Position numbers and translations under genes: made by a program
Assembly: GCA_023954045.1 (NCBI GenBank)
Contig: JAMLIR010000024.1
Span: forward strand, 1-64,000
DNA length: 64,000 nt
Reading direction: 5' to 3'
Source: Burkholderiaceae bacterium
Lineage (GTDB): Bacteria > Pseudomonadota > Gammaproteobacteria > Burkholderiales > Burkholderiaceae_E
The notes under the pieces: model-generated
Seen by the model: the letters and a program-made list of their open reading frames with translations, nothing else
Database searches by the model: none
Told to the model about the DNA's origin: nothing
Shown: positions 6,721 to 15,700 of the stretch, one piece after another
How the letters are laid out: every line of letters starts with the position of its first letter
How positions within the stretch are numbered: the stretch's first letter is position 1

Positions 6721-9161
6721 TGGACGCAGCAACGTCTTCCGGGAGCGCCGTCGCCGCCGCAGAGGCGACGGCGGCGCAGACGCTCGCCGCGCTGGGCGCC
6801 GATCGCGAGCGAGGCCTGTCGAGCGACGAGGCGGCGGCGCGGCTGCGCAAGGATGGCGCGAACGAAGTCCCCGAGAAGACGCGCCACCCGGTGCTGCTGT
6901 TCCTGCGGCACTTCTGGGGCCTGTCGGCGTGGATGCTCGAGCTGATCGCGTTGCTGTCGTACGTGCTGCGCAAGCAGGCGGACCTTCGGGTGGCGATCGC
7001 GCTGCTGCTCGTCAATGCAATCCTCGGCTTCGTCCAGGAACAGCGCGCTGCGGCGGCGGTCGCGCTGCTGCGCCGGCGCCTCGACGTGCAGGCGAGGGCG
7101 CTGCGCGACGGCCACTGGTCGCCGGTCGCAGCGCGATCGCTGGTGAAGGGCGACCTGGTGCGGGTGCGGGCCGGCGACTTCGTCCCGGCCGACATGCAGG
7201 TCGTCGACGGCGCGCTGAAGGTCGATCAGTCGGCGCTCACCGGCGAATCGCAGGAGGTCGCGCGGCGCGTCGACGAGATGCTGTACTCGGGCTCGACCGT
7301 GCGCGACGGCGAGGCGACCGCGGTGGTCACCGCGACCGGGGTGCAGACGTTCTTCGGCCGCACCGCGCAGCTGGTCGAGGGCGCGCAGCCGAAGATGCAC
7401 GTCGAGGAGGTCATCGCCCGCGTCGTCCGCTGGTTGTTCGTCATCGTCGGCGCGATGGTGGCGCTGACGCTCGGCGTGTCGATCTACCAGGGGCTCCCGC
7501 TCGCCGACACGCTGCCGATCGCGCTGGTCGTGCTGATGAGCGCGGTGCCGGTGGCGCTGCCGGTGATGTTCACGGTGAGCATGGCGCTGGGATCGATGGA
7601 GCTCGCGCGCAAGGGCGTGCTGATCACCCGCCTGGGCGCGGTCGAGGACGCCGCGACGATGGACGTGCTGTGCGCCGACAAGACCGGCACGCTGACGATG
7701 AACCGGCTGTCGCTGGCCGGCGCGTTGCCTCAGCCGGATTTCACCGAGGCCGACGTCGTGCGGATCGGCGCGCTGGCCTCGAACGAAGCCAACGCGGACC
7801 CGATCGATCTCGCGTTCCTGCGCGCGGCGCAGGAGCGCGGCCTGTCGTCGGGCGAGGCCGTCGTTCGTTCTTTCGTGCCGTTCTCGCCGGCGACGCGGCG
7901 CACCGAGGCGATCGTCGAGATCGACGGTGTCGCGCTGCGCTGCGTGAAGGGCGCCTTGCGCACGGTGGCCGCCGCGGCCGGACTCGGTGACGCGGCGATC
8001 GCCGCGCTCGAGCAGGCCGCGAACGCCGAGGCGGCCCGGGGCGTGCGCAGCCTCGCGGTCGCGCAGGCGCGCGGCGACGAGCCGCTGCGGCTGGTGGGGC
8101 TGGCGCTGCTTCACGATGCGCCGCGTCCCGATGCGCGGCAGCTGATCGATGCGCTGCGCGCGCTCGGCGTGCGGGTCAAGATGCTGACCGGCGATTCGCT
8201 GCCGGTTGCGAGGGAAATTGCGCGGGTGCTCGGACTGGGCGAGATCGCGCGCGCGCCCGAGTTGCGTTCGCTGCAGCAGGGCGGGGCGGCGCGCGCCGCC
8301 GAGGTGGTCGCGGGGGCCGACGGCTTCGCCGAGGTGTTTCCCGAGGACAAGTTCCGGGTGGTAACGACCCTGCAGGCCGCGGGCCGCGTCGTCGCGATGA
8401 CCGGAGACGGCGTGAACGACGCGCCCGCGCTGCGCCAGGCCGAGGTCGGCATCGCGGTGAGCGGCGCGACCGACGTCGCCAAGGGCGCAGCGAGCGCGGT
8501 GCTGACTACCGAGGGGCTGGCGAACATCGTCGACCTGGTGCGGATCGGCAGGTCGATCTACCAGCGCGTGCTCACCTGGATCGTCAACAAGGTGAGCCGC
8601 ACGATCATGAAGGCGGGGCTGGTCGTCGTCGCCTTTCTCGTGACCGGCAAGTTCGTCATCTCGGCGCTGGGCATGGTGCTGCTGGTGTTCATGACCGACT
8701 TCGTCAAGATCGCGCTGGCCACCGATCGCGTGCGTCCGTCGACGGCGCCCGAGACCTGGAACATCGGCCCCCTGGTACGCGTCGCCGTGGCGCTCGGCCT
8801 GCTGATGCTCGCCGAGGCGCTGGCTCTGCTCGCCTTCGGCTGGCATCGGTTCGCGCTGGCCGACGACCCGGGGCGGCTGCAGGCGTTCACGTTCCAGCTT
8901 CTGCTGTCCTTCGCGCTGTTCTCGGTGGTGTCGGTCCGCGAGCGGCGCGCGTTCCATGCGTCGCGTCCCGGCACGGCGCTGATGGCGGCGCTGGCCGCCG
9001 ACGCGGTCGCGGGCGTGCTGGTGGGCCTGGTCGGCCTCGGCGAACTGAGCCCGATGCCGCCCGGCCAGATCGCGCTGCTCTACGGCTGCGCGGCGGCGCT
9101 GGTGCTCGGTCCGAACGACTGGGTCAAGGTCGTGCTGACCAGGTGGGTTGGCGCGGCCTGA
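6720..9161 (+). CDS. Plasma-membrane proton-efflux P-type ATPase (type IIIA)
   Basis: An 813-residue P-type ATPase of the fungal/plant H+-pump class. In order: cation-ATPase N-terminal domain (residues 15-85), actuator domain with TGES at 174-177, phosphorylation motif DKTGTLT with D320, nucleotide domain, and the hinge TGDGVNDAPAL followed by VGIAVSGATDVAKGAA. Six to eight membrane helices include the catalytic-side segment VVLMSAVPVALPVMFTV. It lacks a heavy-metal-binding N-terminus and the CPx motif. The ATG lies 73 bp after the amt stop, inside an extended RNA hairpin. It may extrude H+ and so drive ion uptake by neighbours such as kup (inference). Confidence 0.9.
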   Translation: MDAATSSGSAVAAAEATAAQTLAALGADRERGLSSDEAAARLRKDGANEVPEKTRHPVLLFLRHFWGLSAWMLELIALLSYVLRKQADLRVAIALLLVNAILGFVQEQRAAAAVALLRRRLDVQARALRDGHWSPVAARSLVKGDLVRVRAGDFVPADMQVVDGALKVDQSALTGESQEVARRVDEMLYSGSTVRDGEATAVVTATGVQTFFGRTAQLVEGAQPKMHVEEVIARVVRWLFVIVGAMVALTLGVSIYQGLPLADTLPIALVVLMSAVPVALPVMFTVSMALGSMELARKGVLITRLGAVEDAATMDVLCADKTGTLTMNRLSLAGALPQPDFTEADVVRIGALASNEANADPIDLAFLRAAQERGLSSGEAVVRSFVPFSPATRRTEAIVEIDGVALRCVKGALRTVAAAAGLGDAAIAALEQAANAEAARGVRSLAVAQARGDEPLRLVGLALLHDAPRPDARQLIDALRALGVRVKMLTGDSLPVAREIARVLGLGEIARAPELRSLQQGGAARAAEVVAGADGFAEVFPEDKFRVVTTLQAAGRVVAMTGDGVNDAPALRQAEVGIAVSGATDVAKGAASAVLTTEGLANIVDLVRIGRSIYQRVLTWIVNKVSRTIMKAGLVVVAFLVTGKFVISALGMVLLVFMTDFVKIALATDRVRPSTAPETWNIGPLVRVAVALGLLMLAEALALLAFGWHRFALADDPGRLQAFTFQLLLSFALFSVVSVRERRAFHASRPGTALMAALAADAVAGVLVGLVGLGELSPMPPGQIALLYGCAAALVLGPNDWVKVVLTRWVGAA

Positions 9162-9225
9162 CCGGTAGGCCGGTCGGGGCAGCCCGAACCGGCGGCACGC
9201 ACGAGCGGTCTACCCACGGAGGGGG

Positions 9226-9254
9226 TTGCCCAATATTCGCACATTCATTAGACT
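9226..9254 (+). promoter_or_regulatory. Probable promoter of the ArsR-rhodanese operon, predicting a leaderless mRNA
   Basis: TTGCCC (9226-9231) and TAGACT (9249-9254) are separated by 17 bp. Each hexamer matches the sigma70 consensus at four positions in an unusually AT-rich patch. The predicted start is about 9261, the A of the ATG, and no Shine-Dalgarno sequence precedes that ATG. Tandem octamers TTAGACTG and TTAGAATG (9248-9263) cover the start site and could be part of an operator. Confidence 0.45.
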
Positions 9255-9260
9255 GTTAGA

Positions 9261-9932
9261 ATGGAAAAACGCACCCTCAAGGACCTGCTCTACGAGCAAG
9301 TCGCCCGCATCGGACGCGCCGTCTCCAGCCCGAAGCGGCTCGAGATCCTGGAATTGCTCGCGCAGGGCGAGAAGACCGTCGAGACGCTGGCCGGCGAGCT
9401 CGCGATCGACGTCAAGCTCGCCAGCGCTCACCTGCGGTCGCTGAAGGCGGCGCGGCTGGTCGACGCGCGGCGCGATGGCAGATACGTCGTCTATCGCCTC
9501 AGCGGCACCGATGTGGCGAACCTGTGGGTCGTGTTGCGCGAGGTGGCCGAGGAGCACGTGCTCGAACTGCGCGTTGCGCTCCAGCAGATGGTGAGCGATC
9601 CGGACAAGCTGGCGTCCGTCGGTCGCGAGACCTTGCTGCAGCAGGCGCGCGATGGCGAAGTGCTGGTCATCGACGTGCGTCCGCGCGAGGAGTACGACGT
9701 GGCGCACCTGCCCTTCGCCCGATCGATGCCGGTCGCCGAGATCGAGCGCCGGCTCTCGGAGCTGCCGCGCGACCGGCAGATCGTCGCCTACTGCCGCGGG
9801 CCGTTCTGCCTGCTGTCCGACGAAGCCGTCGACCTGCTGGCCGCACGCGGATTCGAGGTGCGCAAGATTCGCGACGGCGTGAGCGAATGGAAGGCCGCGG
9901 GCCTTCCGCTCGCGGCCGGTCCGCAGGCCTGA
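9261..9932 (+). CDS. ArsR-family repressor fused to a rhodanese domain
   Basis: A 223-residue two-domain regulator. Residues about 8-95 form an ArsR/SmtB winged helix (SPKRLEILELL, LAIDVKLASAHLRSLKAARL). Residues about 125-218 form a rhodanese domain with active-site loop Y177-CRGPFC, so catalytic C178 and second cysteine C183. Fusions of this kind are thought to sense sulfane sulfur or persulfides, with the rhodanese domain handling the thiol signal. The ATG at 9261 lacks a ribosome binding site and may be the first base of the transcript. It heads an operon of sulfur-related genes ending at 13561, so self-regulation is likely. Confidence 0.88.
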   Translation: MEKRTLKDLLYEQVARIGRAVSSPKRLEILELLAQGEKTVETLAGELAIDVKLASAHLRSLKAARLVDARRDGRYVVYRLSGTDVANLWVVLREVAEEHVLELRVALQQMVSDPDKLASVGRETLLQQARDGEVLVIDVRPREEYDVAHLPFARSMPVAEIERRLSELPRDRQIVAYCRGPFCLLSDEAVDLLAARGFEVRKIRDGVSEWKAAGLPLAAGPQA

Positions 9933-9960
9933 TCCGCATTCGCCGGGAAGGAGCACATCG

Positions 9961-10311
9961 ATGGGAACGACCCTGTTCATCGTCAACGATGCGCCGTACG
10001 GCAACGAGCGCGCCTACAACGCGTTGCGTCTCGCCGGCGCGATCGCCGCCCGCGAAGGCGAGCGGGTGCGGATGTTCCTGCTCGCCGACGCGGTGTCGTG
10101 CGCGAAGTCCGGCCAGAAGGTTCCGGACGGTTACTACAACGTCCAGCTGATGCTCGGCAAGGTCCTGCGGCGCGGCGAGGTCGCACTCTGCGGCACCTGC
10201 ATGGACGCGCGGGGCATGACCGAAGCGGAGACGATCGACGGGGCACGCCGCTCGACGCTCGCGCAGCTCGCCGACTGGACGATCGAATCCGACAAGGTCC
10301 TGGTGTTCTAG
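9961..10311 (+). CDS. DsrE-family sulfur-relay protein
   Basis: A 116-residue DsrE/DsrF-like protein starting behind GGAAGGAG. The fold begins TLFIVNDAPYGNERAYNALRLA, as in DsrE. Cysteines C44, C77 and C80 (AVSCAKSG and CGTCMDARG) are candidates for carrying persulfide sulfur. It lies 28 bp after the ArsR-rhodanese gene and 21 bp before the metallo-hydrolase. A role in passing sulfur between the rhodanese domain and the metallo-hydrolase is inferred from context. Confidence 0.85.
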   Translation: MGTTLFIVNDAPYGNERAYNALRLAGAIAAREGERVRMFLLADAVSCAKSGQKVPDGYYNVQLMLGKVLRRGEVALCGTCMDARGMTEAETIDGARRSTLAQLADWTIESDKVLVF

Positions 10312-10332
10312 ATCGACAACGGGGAGGTGCCG

Positions 10333-11064
10333 ATGTTCTTCAGGCAACTCGCGAGCCGCGAGGCGACGCTTTCGTACTTCTTCGGTTGCGGCGGGCTCGG
10401 CAAGGCCGTCGCCGTCGACGTCGTGGCCGGTGACGAGGACTGGTTCGTCGAGGAGGCGGGCAAGGCCGGCGTGCGGATCGAGTACGTCGTCGATACGCAC
10501 GTCCACGCCGATCACTACTCGGGGGGCCGCGCTCTCGCGCAGGCGACCGGCGCCAAGTATTGCCTGCACGAGTCCGACCGGCCCATCGCGCGCTTCGAGT
10601 TCGAACCGTTGAGCGACGGCCGCGTGCTCGACGTCGGCAACGTGCAGGTCGAGGTGCGCCACACGCCGGGTCACACGCTCGACAGCGTCTGCCTGCTCGT
10701 CACCGATCGGCGCCGCGGCGAGGCGCCGTGGTTCGCCGTCACCGGCGACACGTTGTTCGTGGGGGCGATCGGCCGGCCGGATCTCGCCGGGCGCGAGGCC
10801 GAGATGGCGGCGATGCTCTACGACAGCCTGCACGCAAAATTGCTGACGCTGCCGGACGAGCTCGAAATCTTTCCGGGGCACCAGGCAGGCAGCGTCTGCG
10901 GCGCCGGGTTGTCCGGCAAGCCGTCGTCGACGCTCGGGTTCGAGAAGCGATGGAACCCTGTGCTGTCGATGCGCAAGGCCGACTTCGTCCGCTACCTGAC
11001 CGCGGAGATTCGGCCGCGGCCCGACCAGATGGACCGGATCGTCGCCGCGAACATCGGTGCCTGA
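10333..11064 (+). CDS. Metallo-beta-lactamase-fold hydrolase, persulfide-dioxygenase-like
   Basis: A 243-residue MBL-fold protein. The ATG at 10333 has GGGGAGG five bases upstream. An in-frame GTG at 10327 lies within that ribosome binding site and is less likely. Metal ligands are seen in THVHADHYSGG, in HTPGHT, in the aspartate of TGDTLF, and in FPGHQ near the C-terminus. The arrangement and the neighbours match ETHE1/Blh persulfide dioxygenases, which oxidise glutathione persulfide to sulfite. A glyoxalase II-like role is the alternative. Confidence 0.83.
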   Translation: MFFRQLASREATLSYFFGCGGLGKAVAVDVVAGDEDWFVEEAGKAGVRIEYVVDTHVHADHYSGGRALAQATGAKYCLHESDRPIARFEFEPLSDGRVLDVGNVQVEVRHTPGHTLDSVCLLVTDRRRGEAPWFAVTGDTLFVGAIGRPDLAGREAEMAAMLYDSLHAKLLTLPDELEIFPGHQAGSVCGAGLSGKPSSTLGFEKRWNPVLSMRKADFVRYLTAEIRPRPDQMDRIVAANIGA

Positions 11065-11067
11065 TCG

Positions 11068-12363
11068 ATGGAACTGCAGCACGGCATTCGCGCCAACCGC
11101 GGGCAGTTCCTCCACCAGTTGCTGCAGGTCCTGCTGGTCGGCCTGACGATCGGCATGATGCGCACCGTCGTGCCGGCCCTCGCGGAGTCGGAATTCGGCG
11201 TGCCGCGTGGCTCGTTCGTGCTGCTCGCTGCCTTCGTCGTCGCGTTCGGCGTCGTCAAGGGAGTGCTGAATTTCGTCGCGGGCCGGCTGTCGGAACGCAT
11301 CGGTCGCAAGCGGGTGCTGCTCATCGGCTGGATCGTTGCGCTGCCGATCCCGCCGATCGTCTGGCTCGCGCCCGACTGGAACTGGATCGTCGCGGCTACC
11401 GTGCTGCTGGGCGTGAACCAGGGCCTGACGTGGTCGATGACGCAGACCGCGAAGCTCGACATCACGCGCCTCGACGAGCGCGGCCTGACGATCGGGTTGA
11501 ACGAGCTGTCGGGCTATCTCGGCGTGGCGCTGGCCGGGATCGTCACCGCCTACCTGGCCGCCGCGCTCGGCGCACGCACCGGCCTGCTGGCGTTCGGCAC
11601 GACGGTGATCGTGCTCGCGCTGGCGCTGACCCACCTGTGGGTCGAGGACACGCTGCCGTGGGCAAAGGCAGAGGCGGCCAGGCATCGTCGCCGCGAAGCG
11701 ACCGGCCCCGCGCCACGCTACCCCGCGAACGTGCCCGCGCGGCCCGGCACCTGGGACGTCTTCTCGCTGGTGTCGTGGCGCGAGCCGCGACTGATGGCGA
11801 TCAGCCAGGCCGGGCTGGTGGAGAAGTTCGTCGATGCGCTGGTGTGGGTGATGTATCCGGTGTTCCTCTACCAGCGGGGCCTGAGCCTGCCGGCGGTCGG
11901 CTGGGTCATCGGAGTCTACGGTTTCGTCTGGGGCGGTTCGCAACTGTTCACGGGCCGGCTTTCGGACCGGATCGGGCGCCACGGGCCCAACGTGGCGGGG
12001 ATGTGGATCTGCGGTGCCGGCGTCGCGATGATGGTCATCGGCGAAGGGATGGCGTGGTGGTCCGTGTCGGCCGCAGTGTCCGGATTCGGGATGGCGCTGC
12101 TCTATCCGAACCTGTCGGCAGCGGTGGCCGACATCTCGCACCCCGATTGGCGCGGCTCGGCGATCGGCATCTACCGTTTCTGGCGCGACCTCGGCTACGC
12201 GATCGGCGCGCTCGGCCTGTCGCTCGCCGCGCACCACGCGGGCCGGATGGAGGCCGCGTTCTGGTTCGTCGCGGCTTCGATGGCCGCCTCGGGCACCGTG
12301 CTGTGGCTGCTGGGAGAGGAGACGCACCCGCGGGTCAATCCGGCCGGCGGCACGGCGCCCTGA
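11068..12363 (+). CDS. MFS transporter in the sulfur operon (first of two)
   Basis: A 431-residue major facilitator with 12 predicted helices. The helix 2-3 loop motif is GRLSERIGRKR and the equivalent in the second half is GRLSDRIGRHG. It starts three bases after the metallo-hydrolase stop, so it belongs to the same transcript. The substrate is unknown. Export of an oxidised sulfur species such as sulfite is plausible from context but is not shown by the sequence. A long charged loop (about residues 195-225) separates the two halves. Confidence 0.85.
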   Translation: MELQHGIRANRGQFLHQLLQVLLVGLTIGMMRTVVPALAESEFGVPRGSFVLLAAFVVAFGVVKGVLNFVAGRLSERIGRKRVLLIGWIVALPIPPIVWLAPDWNWIVAATVLLGVNQGLTWSMTQTAKLDITRLDERGLTIGLNELSGYLGVALAGIVTAYLAAALGARTGLLAFGTTVIVLALALTHLWVEDTLPWAKAEAARHRRREATGPAPRYPANVPARPGTWDVFSLVSWREPRLMAISQAGLVEKFVDALVWVMYPVFLYQRGLSLPAVGWVIGVYGFVWGGSQLFTGRLSDRIGRHGPNVAGMWICGAGVAMMVIGEGMAWWSVSAAVSGFGMALLYPNLSAAVADISHPDWRGSAIGIYRFWRDLGYAIGALGLSLAAHHAGRMEAAFWFVAASMAASGTVLWLLGEETHPRVNPAGGTAP

Positions 12364-12376
12364 ACTAGGCCGTCGC

Positions 12377-13561
12377 ATGAACGCCGCACGTCGCAACGTC
12401 GTGCTGCTCGCGTGCAGCCAGGCAGCGATGTTGACCACGATCGTGATGTCGATGGCGGTGGCGGCGATCCTCGGGGCCGCACTGGCGCCGGACAAGGGGC
12501 TGGCGACATTGCCCATCGCGGCAATGGTGGTGGGCACCGCGATCGCGTCGCTGCCCGCGGCGATCATCATGCGGCGGCACGGTCGACGGCCCGGCTTCGT
12601 GATCGGGGCCTCGCTGGGCGCGGCAGGAAGCCTGCTCGCCGCGTTCGCATTGCACCGCCAGTCGTTCGCGCTGTTCGTGGCCGGACATCTGCTGCTCGGC
12701 AGCTACCAGGGCTTCGCCAACTACTATCGCTTCGCCGCTGTCGAGGCGGCCGACGCCGCGGACGCGGGCAGGGCGATCTCCTGGGTCGTGGCCGGCGGTG
12801 TCGTCGCCGCGTTCCTCGGGCCGCAACTCGGCCAGTGGGGCCGCGACTGGATCGCGGGCGATCCGTTCACCGGCGCGTATCTCGCGCAGGCGGCGCTCGC
12901 CGTGCTCGCGCTCGCGATGATCTCGCAACTGCGGCTGCCGCCGGTCGCAGCGGTTCACGGCGACGACGCCCGTCCGCTGCGCGCGATCGTCGCGCAACCG
13001 GCCCTGCGGGCGTCGATCATCGGCGCCGCGATCGGTTATGCGGTGATGATCATGGTCATGACCGCCACCCCGCTGGCGATGATCGGCTGCGGGCTTCCCG
13101 GCACGAGCGTCACGCCGGTGATCCAGTGGCACGTTGCAGGCATGTTCGTGCCGTCGTTCTTCACCGGTTCGCTGATCCGGCGCTTCGGGGCGCCGCGGGT
13201 CATGCAGGCAGGGTTCGTGCTGCTGATGGGCCACGTGGCGATCGCGCTGAGCGGCGTCGAGTTCCTGCACTTCCTGTCGGCGCTGGTCCTGCTGGGCGTC
13301 GGATGGAATTTCGCGTTCATCGGCGGTACGGCGCTGCTCACGCAGGCGTACCGGCCGTCGGAGCAGACGAGGGTCCAGGCCGTCAATGAATTCGTCGTGT
13401 TCGGCCTGGTCGCCCTGGCGAGCCTTTCGGCGGGGTGGGCGTACGACCGGTTCGGCTGGGTCGCGCTGAACCTGGCCGCGGTGCCGCTACTCGTCGTGGC
13501 GCTGGCGTCGGCGCTGCTCGTCGAGCGCCGGATGCGCGGCCAGGGCTCGGCCGCCGCCTGA
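12377..13561 (+). CDS. MFS transporter in the sulfur operon (second of two)
   Basis: A 394-residue major facilitator starting 13 bp after the preceding MFS gene, the last gene of the operon. The helix 2-3 region reads IIMRRHGRRPGF, and the fifth helix region contains GSYQGFANYYRFAAVEAAD, as in a group of uncharacterised MFS proteins often found with sulfur or oxidative-stress genes. Its sequence differs clearly from its neighbour, so it is not a recent duplicate. Substrate unknown. Confidence 0.82.
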   Translation: MNAARRNVVLLACSQAAMLTTIVMSMAVAAILGAALAPDKGLATLPIAAMVVGTAIASLPAAIIMRRHGRRPGFVIGASLGAAGSLLAAFALHRQSFALFVAGHLLLGSYQGFANYYRFAAVEAADAADAGRAISWVVAGGVVAAFLGPQLGQWGRDWIAGDPFTGAYLAQAALAVLALAMISQLRLPPVAAVHGDDARPLRAIVAQPALRASIIGAAIGYAVMIMVMTATPLAMIGCGLPGTSVTPVIQWHVAGMFVPSFFTGSLIRRFGAPRVMQAGFVLLMGHVAIALSGVEFLHFLSALVLLGVGWNFAFIGGTALLTQAYRPSEQTRVQAVNEFVVFGLVALASLSAGWAYDRFGWVALNLAAVPLLVVALASALLVERRMRGQGSAAA

Positions 13562-13575
13562 TCCTTCGCGATCAG
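13558..13575. terminator. Short hairpin between convergent stops
   Basis: CTGATC (13558-13563) and GATCAG (13570-13575) form a 6-bp stem with a 6-base loop. It contains the TGA of the MFS gene and the stop of the convergent DedA gene. There is no T run on either side, so function as a terminator is uncertain. Confidence 0.35.
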
Positions 13576-14171
13576 CCGCGCCGGCTGCGCACCCACCACC
13601 ACACGAGGCCCGCTGCACCGATCGCCACGAACAGCGGCGCCTCGACGCGACGCAGGTCACCGAGTACGCGCTCGGCCGCCGCACCGGCGAACCATCCGAG
13701 GCCGCCGATCGCCGCGGCCCACATCACGGCGCCCAGCACGTTGAACGCGGCGAAGCGCAGCGTCGGCACGCGCAACGCGCCGAGCGCGACCGGGCCCGCG
13801 ATGCGCATGCCCCAGGCGAAGCGCAGCCCCACGATCAGCCACGCGTCGTGGCGCCCGACGCGGGCCTGCAGCGTCGCCGCGCGCGCTTCGAGCCGGGGAA
13901 AGCGCTCGAGCAGCGCGGGGCCGCGCAGGCGGCCGATCCAGTAGAAGCACTGGTCGCCCGCGGCGGCGGCGGCGGCGGCGACGGCGAGCACGCCGGCCGG
14001 CGACAGGTAGCCGCCGCGCGCCGCCAGCCCGGCAAGCAGCAGCACCGTCTCGCCCTCGAGGAAGCAGCCGAGCGCGAGCAGCCAGTAGCCGTGCTGCGAA
14101 ACGAGCGAGCCGAAGTCCAGGTCCGCCTCCGCCGGGTCATGCGACGCGTGAGCCCGATACTGTGCCACCAT
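13572..14171 (-). CDS. DedA-family membrane protein
   Basis: A 199-residue DedA/SNARE-associated family protein. It has the conserved FLEGETVLLLAGLAARGGYL near the N-terminus, GDQCFYWIGRLRG in the middle and RFAWGMRIAGPVALG after it, then terminal helices ending in RSRRG. DedA proteins are polytopic inner-membrane flippases or transporters that support membrane homeostasis. The ATG at 14169-14171 is chosen because an alternative 13 codons upstream would overlap the divergent CDGSH gene control region. Confidence 0.85.
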   Translation of the reverse strand: MVAQYRAHASHDPAEADLDFGSLVSQHGYWLLALGCFLEGETVLLLAGLAARGGYLSPAGVLAVAAAAAAAGDQCFYWIGRLRGPALLERFPRLEARAATLQARVGRHDAWLIVGLRFAWGMRIAGPVALGALRVPTLRFAAFNVLGAVMWAAAIGGLGWFAGAAAERVLGDLRRVEAPLFVAIGAAGLVWWWVRSRRG

Positions 14172-14212
14172 CGCGTCTCGGCGCAGCACGTGCGTCAATC
14201 CAGGAGTCATCG

Positions 14213-14452
14213 ATGAGCGAACCGACGATTGCCCAGAAGGCCCCGTATCCCGTCCAGGTCGAGGCCGGCAAGACCTACTGGTGGTGCGCCTGCGGGCTGA
14301 GCAAGAAGCAGCCGTTCTGCGACGGTTCGCACAAGACCACGCCGTTCACGCCGATGGAATACAAGGCCGATGCGAGCAAGACCGTCTATTTCTGTGGCTG
14401 CAAGCACAGCGGCACCAAGCCGCTGTGCGACGGCACGCACAAGTCGCTGTAG
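14213..14452 (+). CDS. Double CDGSH iron-sulfur domain protein
   Basis: A 79-residue protein with two CDGSH zinc-finger/iron-sulfur motifs: C-A-C-GLSKKQPFCDGSH and C-G-C-KHSGTKPLCDGTH. Each gives the three Cys and one His that hold a 2Fe-2S cluster in mitoNEET-like folds. It starts behind AGGAG, seven bases upstream. Such small proteins are thought to transfer electrons or clusters. The gene is divergent from DedA with 41 bp between the starts. Confidence 0.92.
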   Translation: MSEPTIAQKAPYPVQVEAGKTYWWCACGLSKKQPFCDGSHKTTPFTPMEYKADASKTVYFCGCKHSGTKPLCDGTHKSL

Positions 14453-14491
14453 GCGCGGCCTGCCGCCCGCGCTGGCTCCGCGCGGCCGCCG

Positions 14492-15700
14492 ATGATTCCG
14501 GAACTCGACGACCGCCGCTCGGCGCTGCGCGTGGCAGCCGCGCTCGCGCTGGGCGCCGCGGTGTCGCTCGGGCTCGCGCGCTTCTCGTACGCGCTGCTGC
14601 TTGCGCCGATGCGCGTCGATCTCGGATGGAGCTACCTCACCGCCGGCGCGATGAACACGGTCAATGCCGGCGGCTACCTGGTGGGGGCACTGCTCGCGCC
14701 GCGCTGGCTCGCCCGCTTCGACGCGCGCGCGGCGCTGCTGGCGGGCAACGCGTCGGCGGCGCTGCTGCTCGCAGCCCACGGGGCAGCGTCGGACGATGCG
14801 ACGCTCTACCTGCTGCGACTCGCCACTGGCGTCGCCAGTGCCGCGTCCTTCGTCTCGGGCGGGCTGCTCGCGGCTCGCCTCGCGGCGACGCACCCGAGGG
14901 CTTCGGGCCTGACGCTGGGCATCTATTACGGCGGCACCGGGCTTGGCATCGTCGCGTCGGCGCTGCTGGTGCCGCCGCTGATCGAAATGCCGGCCGCGCA
15001 CGGTTGGCGCTGGGCCTGGGTCGCGCTCGGCGCGGCGGCGGCCGTCTCGACCGCGGTCATCGCCGCGAACACGCGCCCGCTGGTGGCGCCGCCCGCGCGC
15101 GCCGCCGATCGCGAACCGTTCGACTGGCGGCCGTTCGCGCCCGGCCTGGCCGCCTACTTCATGTTCGGGCTCGGCTACATCGGCTACATGACCTTCGTGA
15201 TCACGCTGCTTCGCGAGCAGCAATTGGGCACGGCGCAGATCGTCGCGTTCTTCGTGCTGCTCGGTGCCGGCGTGGTGGCGTCGTCGTGGCTGTGGGCGGG
15301 GTTGTTGCAGCGTTGCCGCGGCGGCGAGGCGCTGGCGCTGCTCAACGGCCTGCTCGCGCTGGCGACGGTGCTGCCGGTGCTCGGCGCGCATCCGTTGCTG
15401 GTCTACGCGTCGGGGCTGCTGTTCGGCAGCGTCTTCCTGTCGGTGGTGGCGTCGACCACGTCGCTCGTCCGGCACAACCTGCCGGCAGCGCTGTGGCCCG
15501 GCGGCATCAGCGCATTCACGATCGTGTTCGCGGCGGGGCAGATCATCGGGCCGAGCGCGGTCGGATGGATCGCCGACGGATCGGGCGGCCTTCAGCGCGG
15601 GCTCGCGAGCTCGGCGCTCGCGCTGGCGCTGGGTGCCGCGCTCGCGTGGCGCCAGAAGCCGCTGCATGCTGCGGCGGTGACCGGGAGCGCGCGAACGTGA
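14492..15700 (+). CDS. YbfB/YjiJ-type MFS transporter
   Basis: A 402-residue major facilitator of the YbfB/YjiJ group, recognised by the first helix segment LGLARFSYALLLAPM and by LTAGAMNTVNAGGYLVGAL. Twelve helices are predicted. The stop overlaps the GTG start of the next gene by four bases (GTGA at 15697-15700), which implies coupled translation with the ATP-grasp-like enzyme. It may export or import that enzyme's product or substrate (inference). Confidence 0.87.
   Translation: MIPELDDRRSALRVAAALALGAAVSLGLARFSYALLLAPMRVDLGWSYLTAGAMNTVNAGGYLVGALLAPRWLARFDARAALLAGNASAALLLAAHGAASDDATLYLLRLATGVASAASFVSGGLLAARLAATHPRASGLTLGIYYGGTGLGIVASALLVPPLIEMPAAHGWRWAWVALGAAAAVSTAVIAANTRPLVAPPARAADREPFDWRPFAPGLAAYFMFGLGYIGYMTFVITLLREQQLGTAQIVAFFVLLGAGVVASSWLWAGLLQRCRGGEALALLNGLLALATVLPVLGAHPLLVYASGLLFGSVFLSVVASTTSLVRHNLPAALWPGGISAFTIVFAAGQIIGPSAVGWIADGSGGLQRGLASSALALALGAALAWRQKPLHAAAVTGSART

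Noticed and set aside
6612-8957. Long open frame antisense to the proton ATPase gene
   Set aside because: It is rich in Arg, His, Gln and Ala with no domain, as expected for a shadow of a GC-rich gene.
9160-9175. GACCGG/CCGGTC hairpin at the end of the proton ATPase gene as a terminator
   Set aside because: The stem is only 6 bp, overlaps the stop and has no T run, so evidence is too thin.
11068-13561. The two adjacent MFS genes as a tandem duplication
   Set aside because: Their loop motifs and helices differ throughout, so they are separate families placed side by side.
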